NCBI GenBank assembly: GCA_963717945.1
Contig: CAVQXT010000007.1
Span: 868,001-932,000 of the forward strand
Origin: FEN-299 sp963717945
GTDB taxonomy: Bacteria > Acidobacteriota > Vicinamibacteria > Vicinamibacterales > Fen-181
DNA length: 64,000 nt
Direction of reading: 5' to 3'
Shown: positions 1 to 7,932 of the stretch, piece by piece
Layout: every line of letters begins with the position of its first letter
Numbering within the stretch: the stretch's first letter is position 1
Notes under the pieces: generated by a model
What the model was told of the DNA's origin: nothing
Database searches by the model: none
What the model saw: only the letters and a program-made list of their open reading frames with translations
Made by a program: the position numbers and the translations under genes

Positions 1-2
1 TG

Positions 3-563
3 GTCCCCGGCCTCCACGAGTACGTCTACCCGGTCGGGCGCCTCGACTACGAGTCCGAGGGGCTGTTGATCCTGACCAACGACGGCGAGCTCGCCGCGGC
101 GCTGACGCACCCGAGCCACGAGGTGCCGCGCGAGTATCACGCGCGGGTGAGGGGCACCCCGGACGCTCGCGCCATCGACCGCCTCACGCGCGGCGTCATG
201 ATCGACGGGCGCCGGACCGCTCCGGCCCAGGTGGCGGTGGTGACGACGAGCGCCGGGCAGCGAGGCGACCAGTCGGTGGTGTCGATCACGATTCACGAGG
301 GAAGGACGCGCCAGGTGCGGCGGATGTGCGAGGCCGTCGGCCACCCGGTCGTGCGCCTGCGGCGCGTGCGCATCGGGCCGCTCGCCGACCCTTCGCTGAA
401 ACTGGGCGCGTGCCGGCCGCTGACCGGCCACGAGGTGGACGCGCTGCGCCGCGCGGCTGGGCCGGACTCAGGGCCCAAGGCTCAGGGCTCAAGCCAAGAG
501 GCTCAGGGCTCAAGACTCAGGGCTCAGGGGCCGCCGGCCGCGAGGTCCGATAGAAGGCGGTAG
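3..563 (+). CDS. rluB: RluB/RsuA-family rRNA pseudouridine synthase, 5' end missing
   Basis: The C-terminal two thirds of a pseudouridine synthase that converts a specific uridine in rRNA. The frame is open from base 3, so the gene begins outside the window. The catalytic GRLDYESEGLL motif, whose Asp is the nucleophile, lies at the very start, followed by the family's EGRTRQVRRM and GHPVVRLRRVRIGPL segments. RluB next to cmk and rpsA is common bacterial gene order, which favours RluB over RsuA. The last 35 or so codons are not family sequence: they translate a GGCTCAGGG repeat array (466-530), so the original stop has probably been replaced by one beyond the repeat. The paralogue assignment is less certain than the family. 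Confidence 0.85.
   Translation, partial: VPGLHEYVYPVGRLDYESEGLLILTNDGELAAALTHPSHEVPREYHARVRGTPDARAIDRLTRGVMIDGRRTAPAQVAVVTTSAGQRGDQSVVSITIHEGRTRQVRRMCEAVGHPVVRLRRVRIGPLADPSLKLGACRPLTGHEVDALRRAAGPDSGPKAQGSSQEAQGSRLRAQGPPAARSDRRR
466..530. repeat. GGCTCAGGG repeat array (family R4)
   Basis: Imperfect copies of a 10-11 base unit close to GGCTCAGGGCTCAAG. It lies inside the rluB reading frame. Further arrays are at 11360-11380, 29255-29340, 31020-31185 and, diverged, 50336-50445. Confidence 0.8.
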
Positions 564-573
564 GCAGTTCCGA

Positions 574-1746
574 TTACTGAAACATTCCCGCCCAGAACCT
601 GACGAGCGCCACCACCTCGGCGGTCGTGGCCGGCCGGTCCACTTCGGCGTGGCTGATGAGCGGCGTGAGGAGCACGTGAACCGTCGTGTGCGGCTCGAGG
701 TCGCGCGCGAGGCGGAGCGTCTCCACCGCCGGCACCACGTTGTCCTCGACCCCATGCAGCAGGAACACCGGCGCGTCGGGCGACGGCGACCGGTCGGGCG
801 AGAGCGCCGCGTCGTCGCCCAGGTTCGCGATGTGCGGCAGCAGCAGGGCCCCGAGCGTCTTCACGTCCCGCTCGTTGACCAGGTGCAGGAAGGTCCGCGC
901 GGGCTCGGCGGCGGTCTGTTCCTGCGCCCGGGCGCTCGCGAACTCCCGCTCCGCGTCGGCCTTGTCGAACAGCGCCAGGTGCGAGGCGTGCAGGAACGTC
1001 AGGATGCCGGTCTCGAGCGTCTTCGCCTGATCCGGGGGCACGATCTGACCCGCGAGATCGAGCGCGACGATGGCCACTCCGTAGTCGTGGGGCACGGGCA
1101 CCGGCGGGGCGCCGGCGATGCCGGGTGCCGGAGGCTCCACGCCCGAGCACAGGTATCGGACCACCCGCTGGAAGTTGGCGTGACCGCCGAACGAGAACAC
1201 GAACGCGAGGCGGCCGCGCAGGCTCGGGCGGCCGGCCGCCACCACCGACAGCCCGCCGGCGAAGCTGATCCCGGCGAGGCCGATCCGGTGGCCGCGCGTG
1301 AGATCGGTGCGGCTCGAGAACCACACGGCTGCGTCCTCGATCATGTCGGTCGAGCGGGGGGTCACCTGGTAGCGACTGAGGTCCGGCAACTCGGGCGTGA
1401 GCACGACGAACCCGCTCGCGGCCCAGCGGCGGGCGAAGGCGACCAGGCGCGGCTCGTCGATGCCGAGCGCGTTCACGCCGGGCGTCAGGACCAGCGCCGC
1501 CTCGGTGTGCGTCTTCGGCACGTACAGCCTCGCCCTCAGGGGGCCGAAGCGCGACGGCACGCTGCACGGCCGCTCGGCCACGACGTCGGTCTCGATGGCG
1601 GCCAGCGTCGGGTGCCGGGCCTCGAGCCCCGCCGTCCGCACGATGAGCGACGCCGCGCGCGCATAGGGGCGAACGACCATTCGCGCGGCGAGGAGCACGG
1701 CGGCGCCCGCGATCAGGACGACGACCCAGCGGGTGGGAGAGCGCAT
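574..1746 (-). CDS. Membrane-anchored alpha/beta hydrolase (dienelactone hydrolase-like)
   Basis: A 390-residue protein with one N-terminal membrane segment (residues 7-22) and an alpha/beta hydrolase domain. The nucleophile elbow GISFAG supplies Ser. The later HGVEDNVVP and LISHAEVD segments are the likely acid and His positions of the triad. It probably hydrolyses an ester-type substrate at the membrane surface; the substrate cannot be told. It converges with rluB and points away from cmk, separated from cmk by a repeat-filled gap. The ATG at 1746 places the hydrophobic segment at the very start, as expected for a signal anchor. Confidence 0.7.
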   Translation of the reverse strand: MRSPTRWVVVLIAGAAVLLAARMVVRPYARAASLIVRTAGLEARHPTLAAIETDVVAERPCSVPSRFGPLRARLYVPKTHTEAALVLTPGVNALGIDEPRLVAFARRWAASGFVVLTPELPDLSRYQVTPRSTDMIEDAAVWFSSRTDLTRGHRIGLAGISFAGGLSVVAAGRPSLRGRLAFVFSFGGHANFQRVVRYLCSGVEPPAPGIAGAPPVPVPHDYGVAIVALDLAGQIVPPDQAKTLETGILTFLHASHLALFDKADAEREFASARAQEQTAAEPARTFLHLVNERDVKTLGALLLPHIANLGDDAALSPDRSPSPDAPVFLLHGVEDNVVPAVETLRLARDLEPHTTVHVLLTPLISHAEVDRPATTAEVVALVRFWAGMFQ

Positions 1747-1770
1747 GGGGGGATGTTACACTGACTCTCC

Positions 1771-1919
1771 GGCTTACGGCTTACGGCCTACGGCCTACGG
1801 CTTACGCCTCACGCCCGTGTCAGGCGCGACACGCGACAAGTCGCAAGCCGGGAGCCGCAAGCCGACGGCCCGATGCGGACGCGTAAGCCGTAAGCCGTGA
1901 GGCGTAAGGCGTAAGCCGA
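1771..1919. repeat. TTACGGC / GCCGTAA arrays (family R3)
   Basis: Two arrays facing each other: TTACGGCCTACGGC units at 1771-1815 and the complementary GCGTAAGCCGTAAG units at 1881-1919. Transcription through both could form a long hairpin directly before cmk. The same unit recurs at 5231-5261, 26573-26598, 29377-29402, 50452-50484 and 58077-58120. Confidence 0.75.
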
Positions 1920-1922
1920 GTC

Positions 1923-2579
1923 ATGAATGCAGCTTTGATCATCGCCATCGACGGTCCATCGGGAGTGGGGAAGGGTACGGTGGCGCGGGAAGTGGCCGCC
2001 GCGCTCGGCTACCGCCATATCGACACGGGCGCGATGTACCGCGCCGTCGCGTGGCGGGCGCTGAACGACGCCGTCTCCCTCGACGACCCCGACGCGCTCG
2101 CGGCGCTGGCCGAACGGCTCGTCATCGTGGCCTCGGGGGCGAGCGTGCTGGTGGACGGCGTGGAGGTCGGCGGCGAGATCCGGACGCCCGAGATCGACCG
2201 GGGCGCCTCGCGCGTCGCCCGCGTCGCCGGCGTGCGCGCGGCCCTGGTCGCGCAGCAGCGCCGCCTCGGTGCCGGCGGCGGCGTGGTCATGGAAGGGCGG
2301 GACATCGGGACGGTGGTGTTTCCCGACGCGCCGGTCAAGATCTACCTGGACGCGTCGGCCGAGGAACGCGCGCGGCGCCGCGTGCACGACCAGGTGCGCC
2401 CGGAGGCGCGCGACGCCGGCCAGGTGGCCAGCGAAATGGCCGCCCGCGACGAGGCCGACCGCACGCGCGCCGTCGCGCCGCTGGCGATGGCTCCCGACGC
2501 CCACTTCATCGAGACGACGGCGCTCTCGATCGGGCAGGTCGTCGAGCAGGTCCTGGCTTTGGTCCGCGCCACGAATTGA
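1923..2579 (+). CDS. cmk: Cytidylate kinase
   Basis: Phosphorylates CMP and dCMP with ATP in pyrimidine salvage. The 218-residue protein opens with the P-loop IDGPSGVGKGTVAREVA and the CMP-binding segment HIDTGAMYRAVAW. Further typical segments are GGGVVMEGRDIGTVVFPDA and RRVHDQVRPEARD. Length and motif order match the bacterial enzyme. Gene order cmk-rpsA-ihf is the classical one, here interrupted by a reverse-strand gene. The ATG at 1923 directly follows a repeat array, and no strong ribosome binding site is visible. Confidence 0.95.
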   Translation: MNAALIIAIDGPSGVGKGTVAREVAAALGYRHIDTGAMYRAVAWRALNDAVSLDDPDALAALAERLVIVASGASVLVDGVEVGGEIRTPEIDRGASRVARVAGVRAALVAQQRRLGAGGGVVMEGRDIGTVVFPDAPVKIYLDASAEERARRRVHDQVRPEARDAGQVASEMAARDEADRTRAVAPLAMAPDAHFIETTALSIGQVVEQVLALVRATN

Positions 2580-2586
2580 GGCCTTT

Positions 2587-2653
2587 ATTGGATCGGGACG
2601 AATTTCAGTTTCTGCGACGTGATGGCAGATTCTGAAATTCGTCCCGATCCAAT
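2587..2653. repeat. Perfect 22-bp inverted repeat between cmk and the convergent gene
   Basis: The left arm 2587-2608 and right arm 2632-2653 are exact reverse complements (22 bp), with a 23-nt loop. It sits between the 3' ends of two converging genes and could end transcription in both directions, although there is no long T tract. A small mobile repeat (MITE-like) is the alternative. Confidence 0.75.
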
Positions 2654-2657
2654 TAGG

Positions 2658-3209
2658 TCAGGGGCGCTTGTTCTTCGCGACGGCGGCCTGAGGCGTCGGC
2701 TTCTTCCTCGCGCCGGTGGCGTGCGTCCGCTCCGGGTAGTCCTCCGACGACGCCGGGTCCAATTCCCAGCGGTGGCGGTCGCGGGTCTCAATCTTCTCGG
2801 TCGAGGTGAGTTCTTCCCCGTCCGCGTATTCGACGCCGAGCGCCTTCCCGACCTCGTCGACCACCGTCTGACCCGGTGTGGGGTTGTCGCCGCCCGGCGC
2901 CTCGTCGCCGACACTGTAAGCCGCCACCCAGTCGGCGTCGACGTCACCGGCCGTCAGGGCAGGACTGGTCTCACGGTGAAGTCGTTGCAGATGCTCGAGT
3001 TCCGCACGCCCGCTGCGGGCGGCCGAGGGCCGCTGGTCCAGGTCCAGCGAGGACGGCAGGGGTGGTGTCGGGTCGTCGATCGGCTCGTCGCCGGCAGGCG
3101 TCGCCCTCACCGGAGCCCGGCTCGTCGTCTTGTCGGGCGCCTGATAAGACTGGCCGGCCGGCTGGCGCCGCCCGCGAACCGACCGCGTGGCGCCGGGGGT
3201 CTTCGCCAT
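2658..3209 (-). CDS. DUF6335-like protein of unknown function
   Basis: A 183-residue hydrophilic protein. The N-terminal half is low-complexity, rich in Arg, Pro and Ala. The C-terminal half has the recognisable pattern DVDADWVAAYSVGDEAPGG, then a PTPGQTVVDEVGKALGVEY stretch, then RDRHRWELDPASSEDY, which I recognise as DUF6335 (cyanobacteria and acidobacteria). No catalytic residues, signal peptide or membrane segments are visible. It is a one-gene reverse-strand insertion into the cmk-rpsA order. An AAAGGA ribosome binding site precedes the ATG. Function unknown. Confidence 0.65.
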   Translation of the reverse strand: MAKTPGATRSVRGRRQPAGQSYQAPDKTTSRAPVRATPAGDEPIDDPTPPLPSSLDLDQRPSAARSGRAELEHLQRLHRETSPALTAGDVDADWVAAYSVGDEAPGGDNPTPGQTVVDEVGKALGVEYADGEELTSTEKIETRDRHRWELDPASSEDYPERTHATGARKKPTPQAAVAKNKRP

Positions 3210-3230
3210 CGGAAAGGTCCTTTCGCCGCC

Positions 3231-3260
3231 TTGACACTGTGACGATAACTGCCGTAAAAT
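3231..3260 (+). promoter_or_regulatory. Sigma-70-type promoter of rpsA
   Basis: TTGACA at 3231-3236 and TAAAAT at 3255-3260 with an 18-nt spacer. Predicted transcription start is near 3267, giving an 83-nt leader before rpsA with GAGGAGG at 3331-3337. Confidence 0.75.
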
Positions 3261-3349
3261 GTATTGCTTATCGCCTTTGGGCGATTCGCAACTTCAGCCC
3301 GCCGGTGCTGTGAACCGGCAAATCTCGACAGAGGAGGACCCGCAACACC

Positions 3350-5143
3350 ATGGCGGACGTCAACAGCACGACCGGTTCGGACCTGGCAGCCGAGGGGACG
3401 ACCCACCCCGAGGGCCAGCGCGAAGGAGGTGAGCCGACACCTGTCACCGGGATCAAGAGGGAACCCGGCGACCAGCTCGACACGGATCCGGCCGAATACG
3501 CGAAGCTTCTCGACTTCTACGATAGCAGCTTCCGCAACATCGCGGAAGGCGAGGTCGTCAAGGGCACGGTTCTGAAAGTGACCGACTCCGAGGTCATCGT
3601 CGACGTGGGGTACAAGTCCGAGGGGATCATCGGCGTCCAGGAGTTCCTGGACGAAGCCGGCCAGGTGACCGTGCGGCCCGGCGACATCGTCGACGTGCTG
3701 CTCGAGCGCACCGAGGACCGGGACGGCTACGTCGTCCTCTCGCGCGAAAAAGCGGAGAAGATGAAGATCTGGGACGACGTCGAGAAGGCCTTCGCCGACA
3801 AGAAGGTCGTCATCGGGCGCGTCATCGAGCGGATCAAGGGCGGCCTGGCGGTGGACATCGGCGTGCGGGCGTTCCTGCCCGGCTCGCAGGTGGACGTGCG
3901 CCCGGTGCGCAACCTGGACGGCCTGCGCGGCCAGGAGCTGCGGATGCGCGTCATCAAGGTGAACAAGAAGCGGGGGAACATCGTCCTCTCGCGGAAGGTC
4001 CTCCTCGAGGAAGAGAACGCGGAGAAGAAGAAGCACACGCTCGAGACGCTGGCCGACGGCAAGGTGCTGCGCGGCGTGGTGAAGAACATCACCGACTACG
4101 GCGCCTTCATCGACCTCGGCGGCATCGACGGGCTGCTGCACATCACCGACATGTCGTGGGGCCGCGTCGGCCACCCGTCGGAGCTGTTCAAGGTCAACGA
4201 CGAGATCGACGTGATCGTGCTCAAGTACGACCCGGCGACCGAGCGCGTGTCGCTCGGGTACAAGCAGCTCAGCTCCGACCCGTGGTCGGTGGTGGCCGAG
4301 CGGTACCCGGTGGGCATGCGCGTGTCCGGCAAGGTCGTGAGCCTGACCGATTACGGCGCGTTCATCGAGCTCGAGCCGGGCGTCGAGGGGCTGATCCACG
4401 TGTCGGAGATGTCGTGGAGCAAGCGGGTCAAGCACCCGTCGAAGATCCTCAACGTCGGCGACACGGTCGAAGCGCTGGTGCTCGGCCTCGACCCGCAGGC
4501 GCGGCGGATTTCGCTCGGCCTCAAGCAGATCGGGTCCAACCCGTGGCAGGAGCTGGCGGACCGCTACCCGGTGGGCTCGAAGATCGTCGGCAAGGTGCGC
4601 AACCTGACCGAGTTCGGCGCGTTCGTCGAGGTCGAAGAGGACATCGACGGCCTGATCCACATCTCGGACATGTCGTGGAGCAAGCGCGTCAAGCACCCGT
4701 CCGAGGTGCTCAAGAAGGGCGACAAGGTCGAGGCGGTCGTGCTGAACATCGACGCCGAGAACCAGCGTCTCTCGCTCGGGCTCAAGCAGCTGGCGACCGA
4801 CATCTGGGACGAGTTCTTCTCGCGCCACCAGGTGGGCGACACGGTCGAGGGCAAGGTGGTCCGCCTGACCAACTTCGGCGCGTTCGTCGAGCTGGCCGAG
4901 GGGATCGAGGGGCTGATTCACGTGTCGGAGTTCGACGAGACCCAGGGCGGCGGCGAGAAGATCGAGCTGGCCGTCGAACAGACCTACCCGATGAAGATCA
5001 TCAAGCTCAGTCCGGGCGAGCGGAAGATCGGGCTCAGCATCCGCGCGCTGCGCCTCGACCAGGAGCGGCAGGACTGGCAGCACTACGCCGACGGCGGAAG
5101 CGTCGGCGCGACGATCGCGGAGCATTTGAAGAACCTGGAGTAG
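3350..5143 (+). CDS. rpsA: 30S ribosomal protein S1
   Basis: Binds mRNA and brings it to the 30S subunit. The 597-residue protein has an acidic N-terminal extension of about 60 residues followed by six S1 domains. They begin near residues 65 (EGEVVKGTVLKV), 150 (KVVIGRVIERIKGG), 235 (GKVLRGVVKNITDYGAF), 325 (RVSGKVVSLTDYGAF), 410 (KIVGKVRNLTEFGAF) and 497 (TVEGKVVRLTNFGAF). Domains 3-6 carry the strong YGAF/FGAF RNA-binding face. Length and domain count match S1 of many bacteria. It has its own strong promoter and ribosome binding site. Confidence 0.97.
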   Translation: MADVNSTTGSDLAAEGTTHPEGQREGGEPTPVTGIKREPGDQLDTDPAEYAKLLDFYDSSFRNIAEGEVVKGTVLKVTDSEVIVDVGYKSEGIIGVQEFLDEAGQVTVRPGDIVDVLLERTEDRDGYVVLSREKAEKMKIWDDVEKAFADKKVVIGRVIERIKGGLAVDIGVRAFLPGSQVDVRPVRNLDGLRGQELRMRVIKVNKKRGNIVLSRKVLLEEENAEKKKHTLETLADGKVLRGVVKNITDYGAFIDLGGIDGLLHITDMSWGRVGHPSELFKVNDEIDVIVLKYDPATERVSLGYKQLSSDPWSVVAERYPVGMRVSGKVVSLTDYGAFIELEPGVEGLIHVSEMSWSKRVKHPSKILNVGDTVEALVLGLDPQARRISLGLKQIGSNPWQELADRYPVGSKIVGKVRNLTEFGAFVEVEEDIDGLIHISDMSWSKRVKHPSEVLKKGDKVEAVVLNIDAENQRLSLGLKQLATDIWDEFFSRHQVGDTVEGKVVRLTNFGAFVELAEGIEGLIHVSEFDETQGGGEKIELAVEQTYPMKIIKLSPGERKIGLSIRALRLDQERQDWQHYADGGSVGATIAEHLKNLE

Positions 5144-5157
5144 GTTCCGCCGGCTGC

Positions 5158-5261
5158 AGTGGCTAGTGGTCAGTTGGCAGTGGTCAGTGTGTCACGCGTG
5201 ACCCACTGGCCACTGACCACGACGAGAAGACCGTAAGGCGTGAGGCGTCAGGCGTAAACCG
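5158..5261. repeat. AGTGGTCAGT array (family R2) followed by an R3 array
   Basis: Units close to AGTGGYCAGTTGGCAGT read into a central GTCACGCGTGAC palindrome and then the complementary ACTGGCCACTGACC units (5158-5221), so the whole element is one imperfect inverted repeat. GGCGTGAGGCGT-type R3 units follow at 5231-5261. R2 copies recur at 16311-16385, 20994-21090, 23044-23076, 47963-48042, 54173-54265 and 63226-63346. Confidence 0.8.
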
Positions 5262-5328
5262 GTGATTGGCCCGTCCGTCTCGTCCCTGTCCAAGAGCAGG
5301 AGGAGAGGCTGTGATCCCAGGGGGCAGT

Positions 5329-5667
5329 ATGACGAAAGCGGAACTCGTGGAGGAAGTCTCCCGGGTTTCGGACCTCACGAAGAAGCACTCCGAGGTCATC
5401 GTCGACACCGTCTTCAAGAGCATCATCGACGCCCTCCAGCGGGGCGAGAAGATCGAGCTCCGGGGCTTCGGCAGCTTCCGCCTTCGACGGCGGGAACCGC
5501 GCAAGGGGCGGAACCCCAAGACCGGCGATCGGGTCGACGTGCCGCCGAAGAAGATTCCGTACTTCAAGCCGGGCAAGGAACTGAAGGAACTGATCAACCG
5601 GGGCGAAGGCGTGGAAGGCCCGACCGCGCCGCCCGGCGGCAGCGGGAACACCGCGGCCGGGTTCTGA
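5329..5667 (+). CDS. IHF/HU-family DNA-bending protein
   Basis: A small histone-like protein that binds and bends DNA as a dimer. The 112-residue sequence has the helical N-terminus MTKAELVEEVSRVSDL, then GFGSFRLRRREPRKGRN and NPKTGDRVDVPPKK, the beta-arm with the Pro that intercalates into DNA. The tail (GEGVEGPTAPPGGSGN) is a non-conserved Gly/Pro extension. The cmk-rpsA-ihfB order suggests the IHF beta type. The start is uncertain: ATG 5329 gives the family N-terminus, but the strong AGGAGG at 5298 is ideally spaced from an in-frame GTG at 5311, which would add six residues. Confidence 0.9.
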   Translation: MTKAELVEEVSRVSDLTKKHSEVIVDTVFKSIIDALQRGEKIELRGFGSFRLRRREPRKGRNPKTGDRVDVPPKKIPYFKPGKELKELINRGEGVEGPTAPPGGSGNTAAGF

Positions 5668-5693
5668 CGTCTCACCCTTCAGGAAAGGCGCCC

Positions 5694-6185
5694 GTGGATC
5701 GCCTCTGGTCCCCCTGGAGACTCGCTTACGTCAGCGGCGGCGAGTCGAAGGGATGCGTGTTCTGTGACGCGCAGACAAACGAGCACGCCGAGCCGCTCGT
5801 CCTGTTCGGCGGCACGACCTGCTTCGTCATCCTCAATCTCTACCCTTACAACAACGGCCACCTGATGGTGGTGCCGCGACGCCACGTCGCGACACTGGCC
5901 GAGGCGTCCCCCGACGAACTGGCCGAGCTCATCCGCCTGACGCGCGCCGCGGAGCTGGCGCTCACCGAGGCGTATCACCCGCAGGGCCTGAACGTGGGCA
6001 TGAATCTCGGGCGGGCCGCCGGCGCGGGCGTGGCCGACCACCTCCACATCCACGTCGTGCCGCGGTGGACCGGCGACACCAATTTCATGTCGGTGGTCGG
6101 CGACGTGCGCGTGCTGCCCGAGGAGCTCGAGCACACGGCCGCGAGGCTGAAGCCGATCTTCGAAACGTTGATGAAGAAACCGTAG
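5694..6185 (+). CDS. HIT-family nucleotide hydrolase/transferase (Ap4A-type)
   Basis: A 163-residue histidine-triad protein of the type that acts on dinucleoside polyphosphates such as Ap4A. The triad is plain in DHLHIHVVPRW. It also shows FCDAQTN near the N-terminus and NLYPYNNGHLMVVPRRH, both typical of the branch that starts with RLWSPWR. The GTG at 5694 is chosen because AGGAAAGG stands 5 nt upstream and the family's WSPWR motif follows at once. It lies 26 nt after the IHF/HU gene and is probably cotranscribed with it. Confidence 0.88.
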   Translation: MDRLWSPWRLAYVSGGESKGCVFCDAQTNEHAEPLVLFGGTTCFVILNLYPYNNGHLMVVPRRHVATLAEASPDELAELIRLTRAAELALTEAYHPQGLNVGMNLGRAAGAGVADHLHIHVVPRWTGDTNFMSVVGDVRVLPEELEHTAARLKPIFETLMKKP

Positions 6186-6250
6186 GGGCGACCCTTGTGG
6201 TCGCCCGATCGCCCTTGTGATCGCCCGATGACCCTTGTGGTCGGCCCTAC
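6184..6250. repeat. GTAGGGGCG...CCCTAC palindromic repeat (family R6)
   Basis: Three units of CCCTTGTGGTCGCCC type bounded by GTAGGGGCG and GGCCCTAC. It separates two converging genes. Related copies are at 22156-22187, 22999-23026, 39351-39376 and 55556-55581. Confidence 0.7.
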
Positions 6251-6450
6251 GCGACCTGGTACCCGAGCCCGGCGACCTTGGCCCTTATGGCGTCGAGGTT
6301 TACCCGAGCGGGATCGAACGACACGGTGACGCGCTCTTCGGTGCGCGACGCCTCGACGGCTGAGACTCCCGGCATCCGCCCAACCGCCATCTTGATGGCG
6401 TTCTCGCACCCGCCGCAGGTCATCCCGGTCACGCGAAGTGTTTCGGTCAT
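6247..6450 (-). CDS. Heavy-metal-associated (CopZ-like) metal-binding protein
   Basis: A 67-residue single HMA domain with the metal-binding loop GMTCGGCENA (Cys-x2-Cys) near residue 12 and the family's closing LGYQV. It resembles CopZ copper chaperones and free-standing MerP-like domains. No P-type ATPase gene is adjacent, so its partner is not in the window. Copper is the most likely metal from the MTCGGC sequence, but the sequence does not decide it. Confidence 0.85.
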   Translation of the reverse strand: MTETLRVTGMTCGGCENAIKMAVGRMPGVSAVEASRTEERVTVSFDPARVNLDAIRAKVAGLGYQVA

Positions 6451-6547
6451 ACCTCATAGGATTCAGGATTTGCCCCTCGGTTTCAACTCGGGTACGGCGA
6501 TCGGCCTTCGGCCCTCGACCTTCGGCCGCGAGCCGCGAGCCGATGTA

Positions 6548-6877
6548 TCATCCCTGCTGCCTGCGGAGCCCGACCGCCACGAGCAGCCACGCGACCGAGA
6601 CGGCGGCGAATCCGGCGACGAGCGGGATCGGCGACTCCTTGAACGGCGCCAGGAACCGCAGGCCGGGTGTCGCGGCGGTGAAGATCGTCTGATCGAGGGC
6701 GTACAGCCCGTTGGTCACGCCGGCGAAGAAGGCCGCTAGCGCCGAGTAGTTCGTGGCGGCGCAGAGCGGGCGCACGATCCCGAGCGTCCGCTCCGACGGA
6801 CGGAAGGCGAAGTAGGCCGCGGTGGCGAGCGTCGCCAGGGCGACCAGCGCGAAGAAGAAGAACACGGGTCCCGGCAT
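6548..6877 (-). CDS. Small membrane protein of unknown function
   Basis: A 109-residue protein with three predicted membrane helices (about residues 4-24, 45-65 and 85-103). I recognise no family. An AAGGAGG ribosome binding site precedes the ATG by 6 nt, which supports it as a real gene. A perfect TGTGA-N6-TCACA palindrome lies 49-64 nt upstream, in the gap shared with the divergent sigma factor gene, and could control one or both. Confidence 0.6.
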   Translation of the reverse strand: MPGPVFFFFALVALATLATAAYFAFRPSERTLGIVRPLCAATNYSALAAFFAGVTNGLYALDQTIFTAATPGLRFLAPFKESPIPLVAGFAAVSVAWLLVAVGLRRQQG

Positions 6878-6925
6878 GTCAGCCTCCTTGTTTCGTCACT
6901 GGTAGAAACGTCCCGGCCTCGCTCT

Positions 6926-6941
6926 TGTGACACCTGTCACA
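6926..6941. promoter_or_regulatory. TGTGA-N6-TCACA palindrome (Rex- or CRP-type operator)
   Basis: TGTGACACCTGTCACA, in the 92-nt gap between two divergent genes. TGTGA-N6-TCACA is both the CRP-family consensus and the core of Rex operators (TTGTG-N8-CACAA). Here the outer bases read TTGTG and CACAC. A Rex gene is present in this window. Confidence 0.5.
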
Positions 6942-6969
6942 CCCAGGCGCATCTGGCGTTGTACCGAAC

Positions 6970-7548
6970 GTGGAGCGTGAACTCGAGCGGCGGCTGGTCG
7001 CGAGGCTGAAGACGGGCGACGTCGCCGCGTTCGAAGCCGTGTACGAGGCCTACCGGCCGCGGCTCTTCAGCTTCCTCGCGCGTCTCAGCCGGCGGCACGA
7101 CGCGGCCGAAGACCTGCTGGACGAGACCTGGCTGCGCCTGGTCGCCTGCGCCCCGCGTCTCTCCGACGACACGTGCCTCGCGGCGTGGCTCTTCACCGTC
7201 GCGCGGAACCTCCACGCGAGCTGGCGCCGTCACCGGGCGCTCGACGAAGACCGGATCGTCGATGCCCCGGCGATGTGGCCCGACCCGGCGCCGGGGACGT
7301 CGCCGTTCGACGCCGCGGCCCGCGACGAAACCGAGCGCAGGCTCGAGCGGGCGCTGGCCAGCCTCGCGCTCCGCGACCGCGAGATCCTGCTCATGATGGG
7401 CGTGGGCGGCATGGAACCCGAAGACGCGGCCCGGGCGCTGGGGCTCTCTCCCCAGGCCCTCCGGAAGCGGCTCCAGCGGGCGCGAGATCGACTGTCGGCG
7501 GCGATGGATCTCGAACGCGTCCCGGTCAGGACGAAGGCCGCGTCGTGA
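6970..7548 (+). CDS. ECF-type RNA polymerase sigma factor
   Basis: A 192-residue sigma-70 family protein. Region 2 is seen as FEAVYEAYRPRLFSFLARLS, then DAAEDLLDETWLRLV and WLFTVARNLHASWRR. Region 4 is a helix-turn-helix: LRDREILLMMGVGGMEPEDA, then ALGLSPQALRKRLQRARDRL. The start is a GTG. The following small gene encodes a single-span membrane protein and is a candidate anti-sigma factor. A TGTGA-N6-TCACA operator lies 29 nt before the start codon. Confidence 0.9.
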   Translation: MERELERRLVARLKTGDVAAFEAVYEAYRPRLFSFLARLSRRHDAAEDLLDETWLRLVACAPRLSDDTCLAAWLFTVARNLHASWRRHRALDEDRIVDAPAMWPDPAPGTSPFDAAARDETERRLERALASLALRDREILLMMGVGGMEPEDAARALGLSPQALRKRLQRARDRLSAAMDLERVPVRTKAAS

Positions 7549-7603
7549 AGCGCAAGCCTGAAGGCCTGCGGGATGTGGTGAAGCGCAGGCCTGAAGGCCT
7601 GCG
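7544..7603. repeat. Two tandem CAGGCCTGAAGGCCTG palindromes (half R1 elements)
   Basis: Two copies of a 29-nt unit, each with AAGC.CAGGCCTGAAGGCCTGCGG, between the sigma gene stop and the next gene. They are one arm of the REP-like R1 family described at 34755-34848. Confidence 0.7.
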
Positions 7604-7624
7604 GCAACGGGAGGGGGTGGGACG

Positions 7625-7915
7625 ATGATTCCCGACAATCGCGACGACGCACTCGACGAGCGGCTGCGCGCGATGACCGTCCACGACATCGGCACGGCGC
7701 GCGCCGACCGGACGAGAAAACGCTGCCGCGCCGCCCTGGCCGCCCGCGCGGCCTCGCGCCGCCGCCCGCTCGGCCGCCTCTTCTTCGCGGCGGGCCAACG
7801 CTGGGCGGCCGTGTCGTGGACCGAACCGCTGGCCACGCTCGCCGTCAGCGCCCTTTACCTCGTGGCCGCCGTCGCGGCCTCGATGGTGCTTCTCAGGCTC
7901 GGCCCGCCGCGCTGA
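7625..7915 (+). CDS. Single-span membrane protein, possible anti-sigma factor
   Basis: A 96-residue protein with a basic cytoplasmic N-terminal part of about 60 residues (DERLRAMTVHDIGTARADRT, then Arg/Ala-rich) and one membrane helix at roughly 65-90. No zinc-binding HxxxCxxC motif of the ZAS anti-sigma family is present. Anti-sigma function is proposed only from position: same strand, 76 nt after the ECF sigma gene, membrane-anchored. GGGAGGGGG upstream can serve as ribosome binding site. Confidence 0.5.
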   Translation: MIPDNRDDALDERLRAMTVHDIGTARADRTRKRCRAALAARAASRRRPLGRLFFAAGQRWAAVSWTEPLATLAVSALYLVAAVAASMVLLRLGPPR

Positions 7916-7932
7916 GTCGGGCCACTGTGCGT

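Noticed and set aside
3107..5125. Long reverse open frame opposite rpsA
   Set aside because: Shadow of the conserved S1 gene; Asp/Leu/His/Arg-rich and without domain signature.
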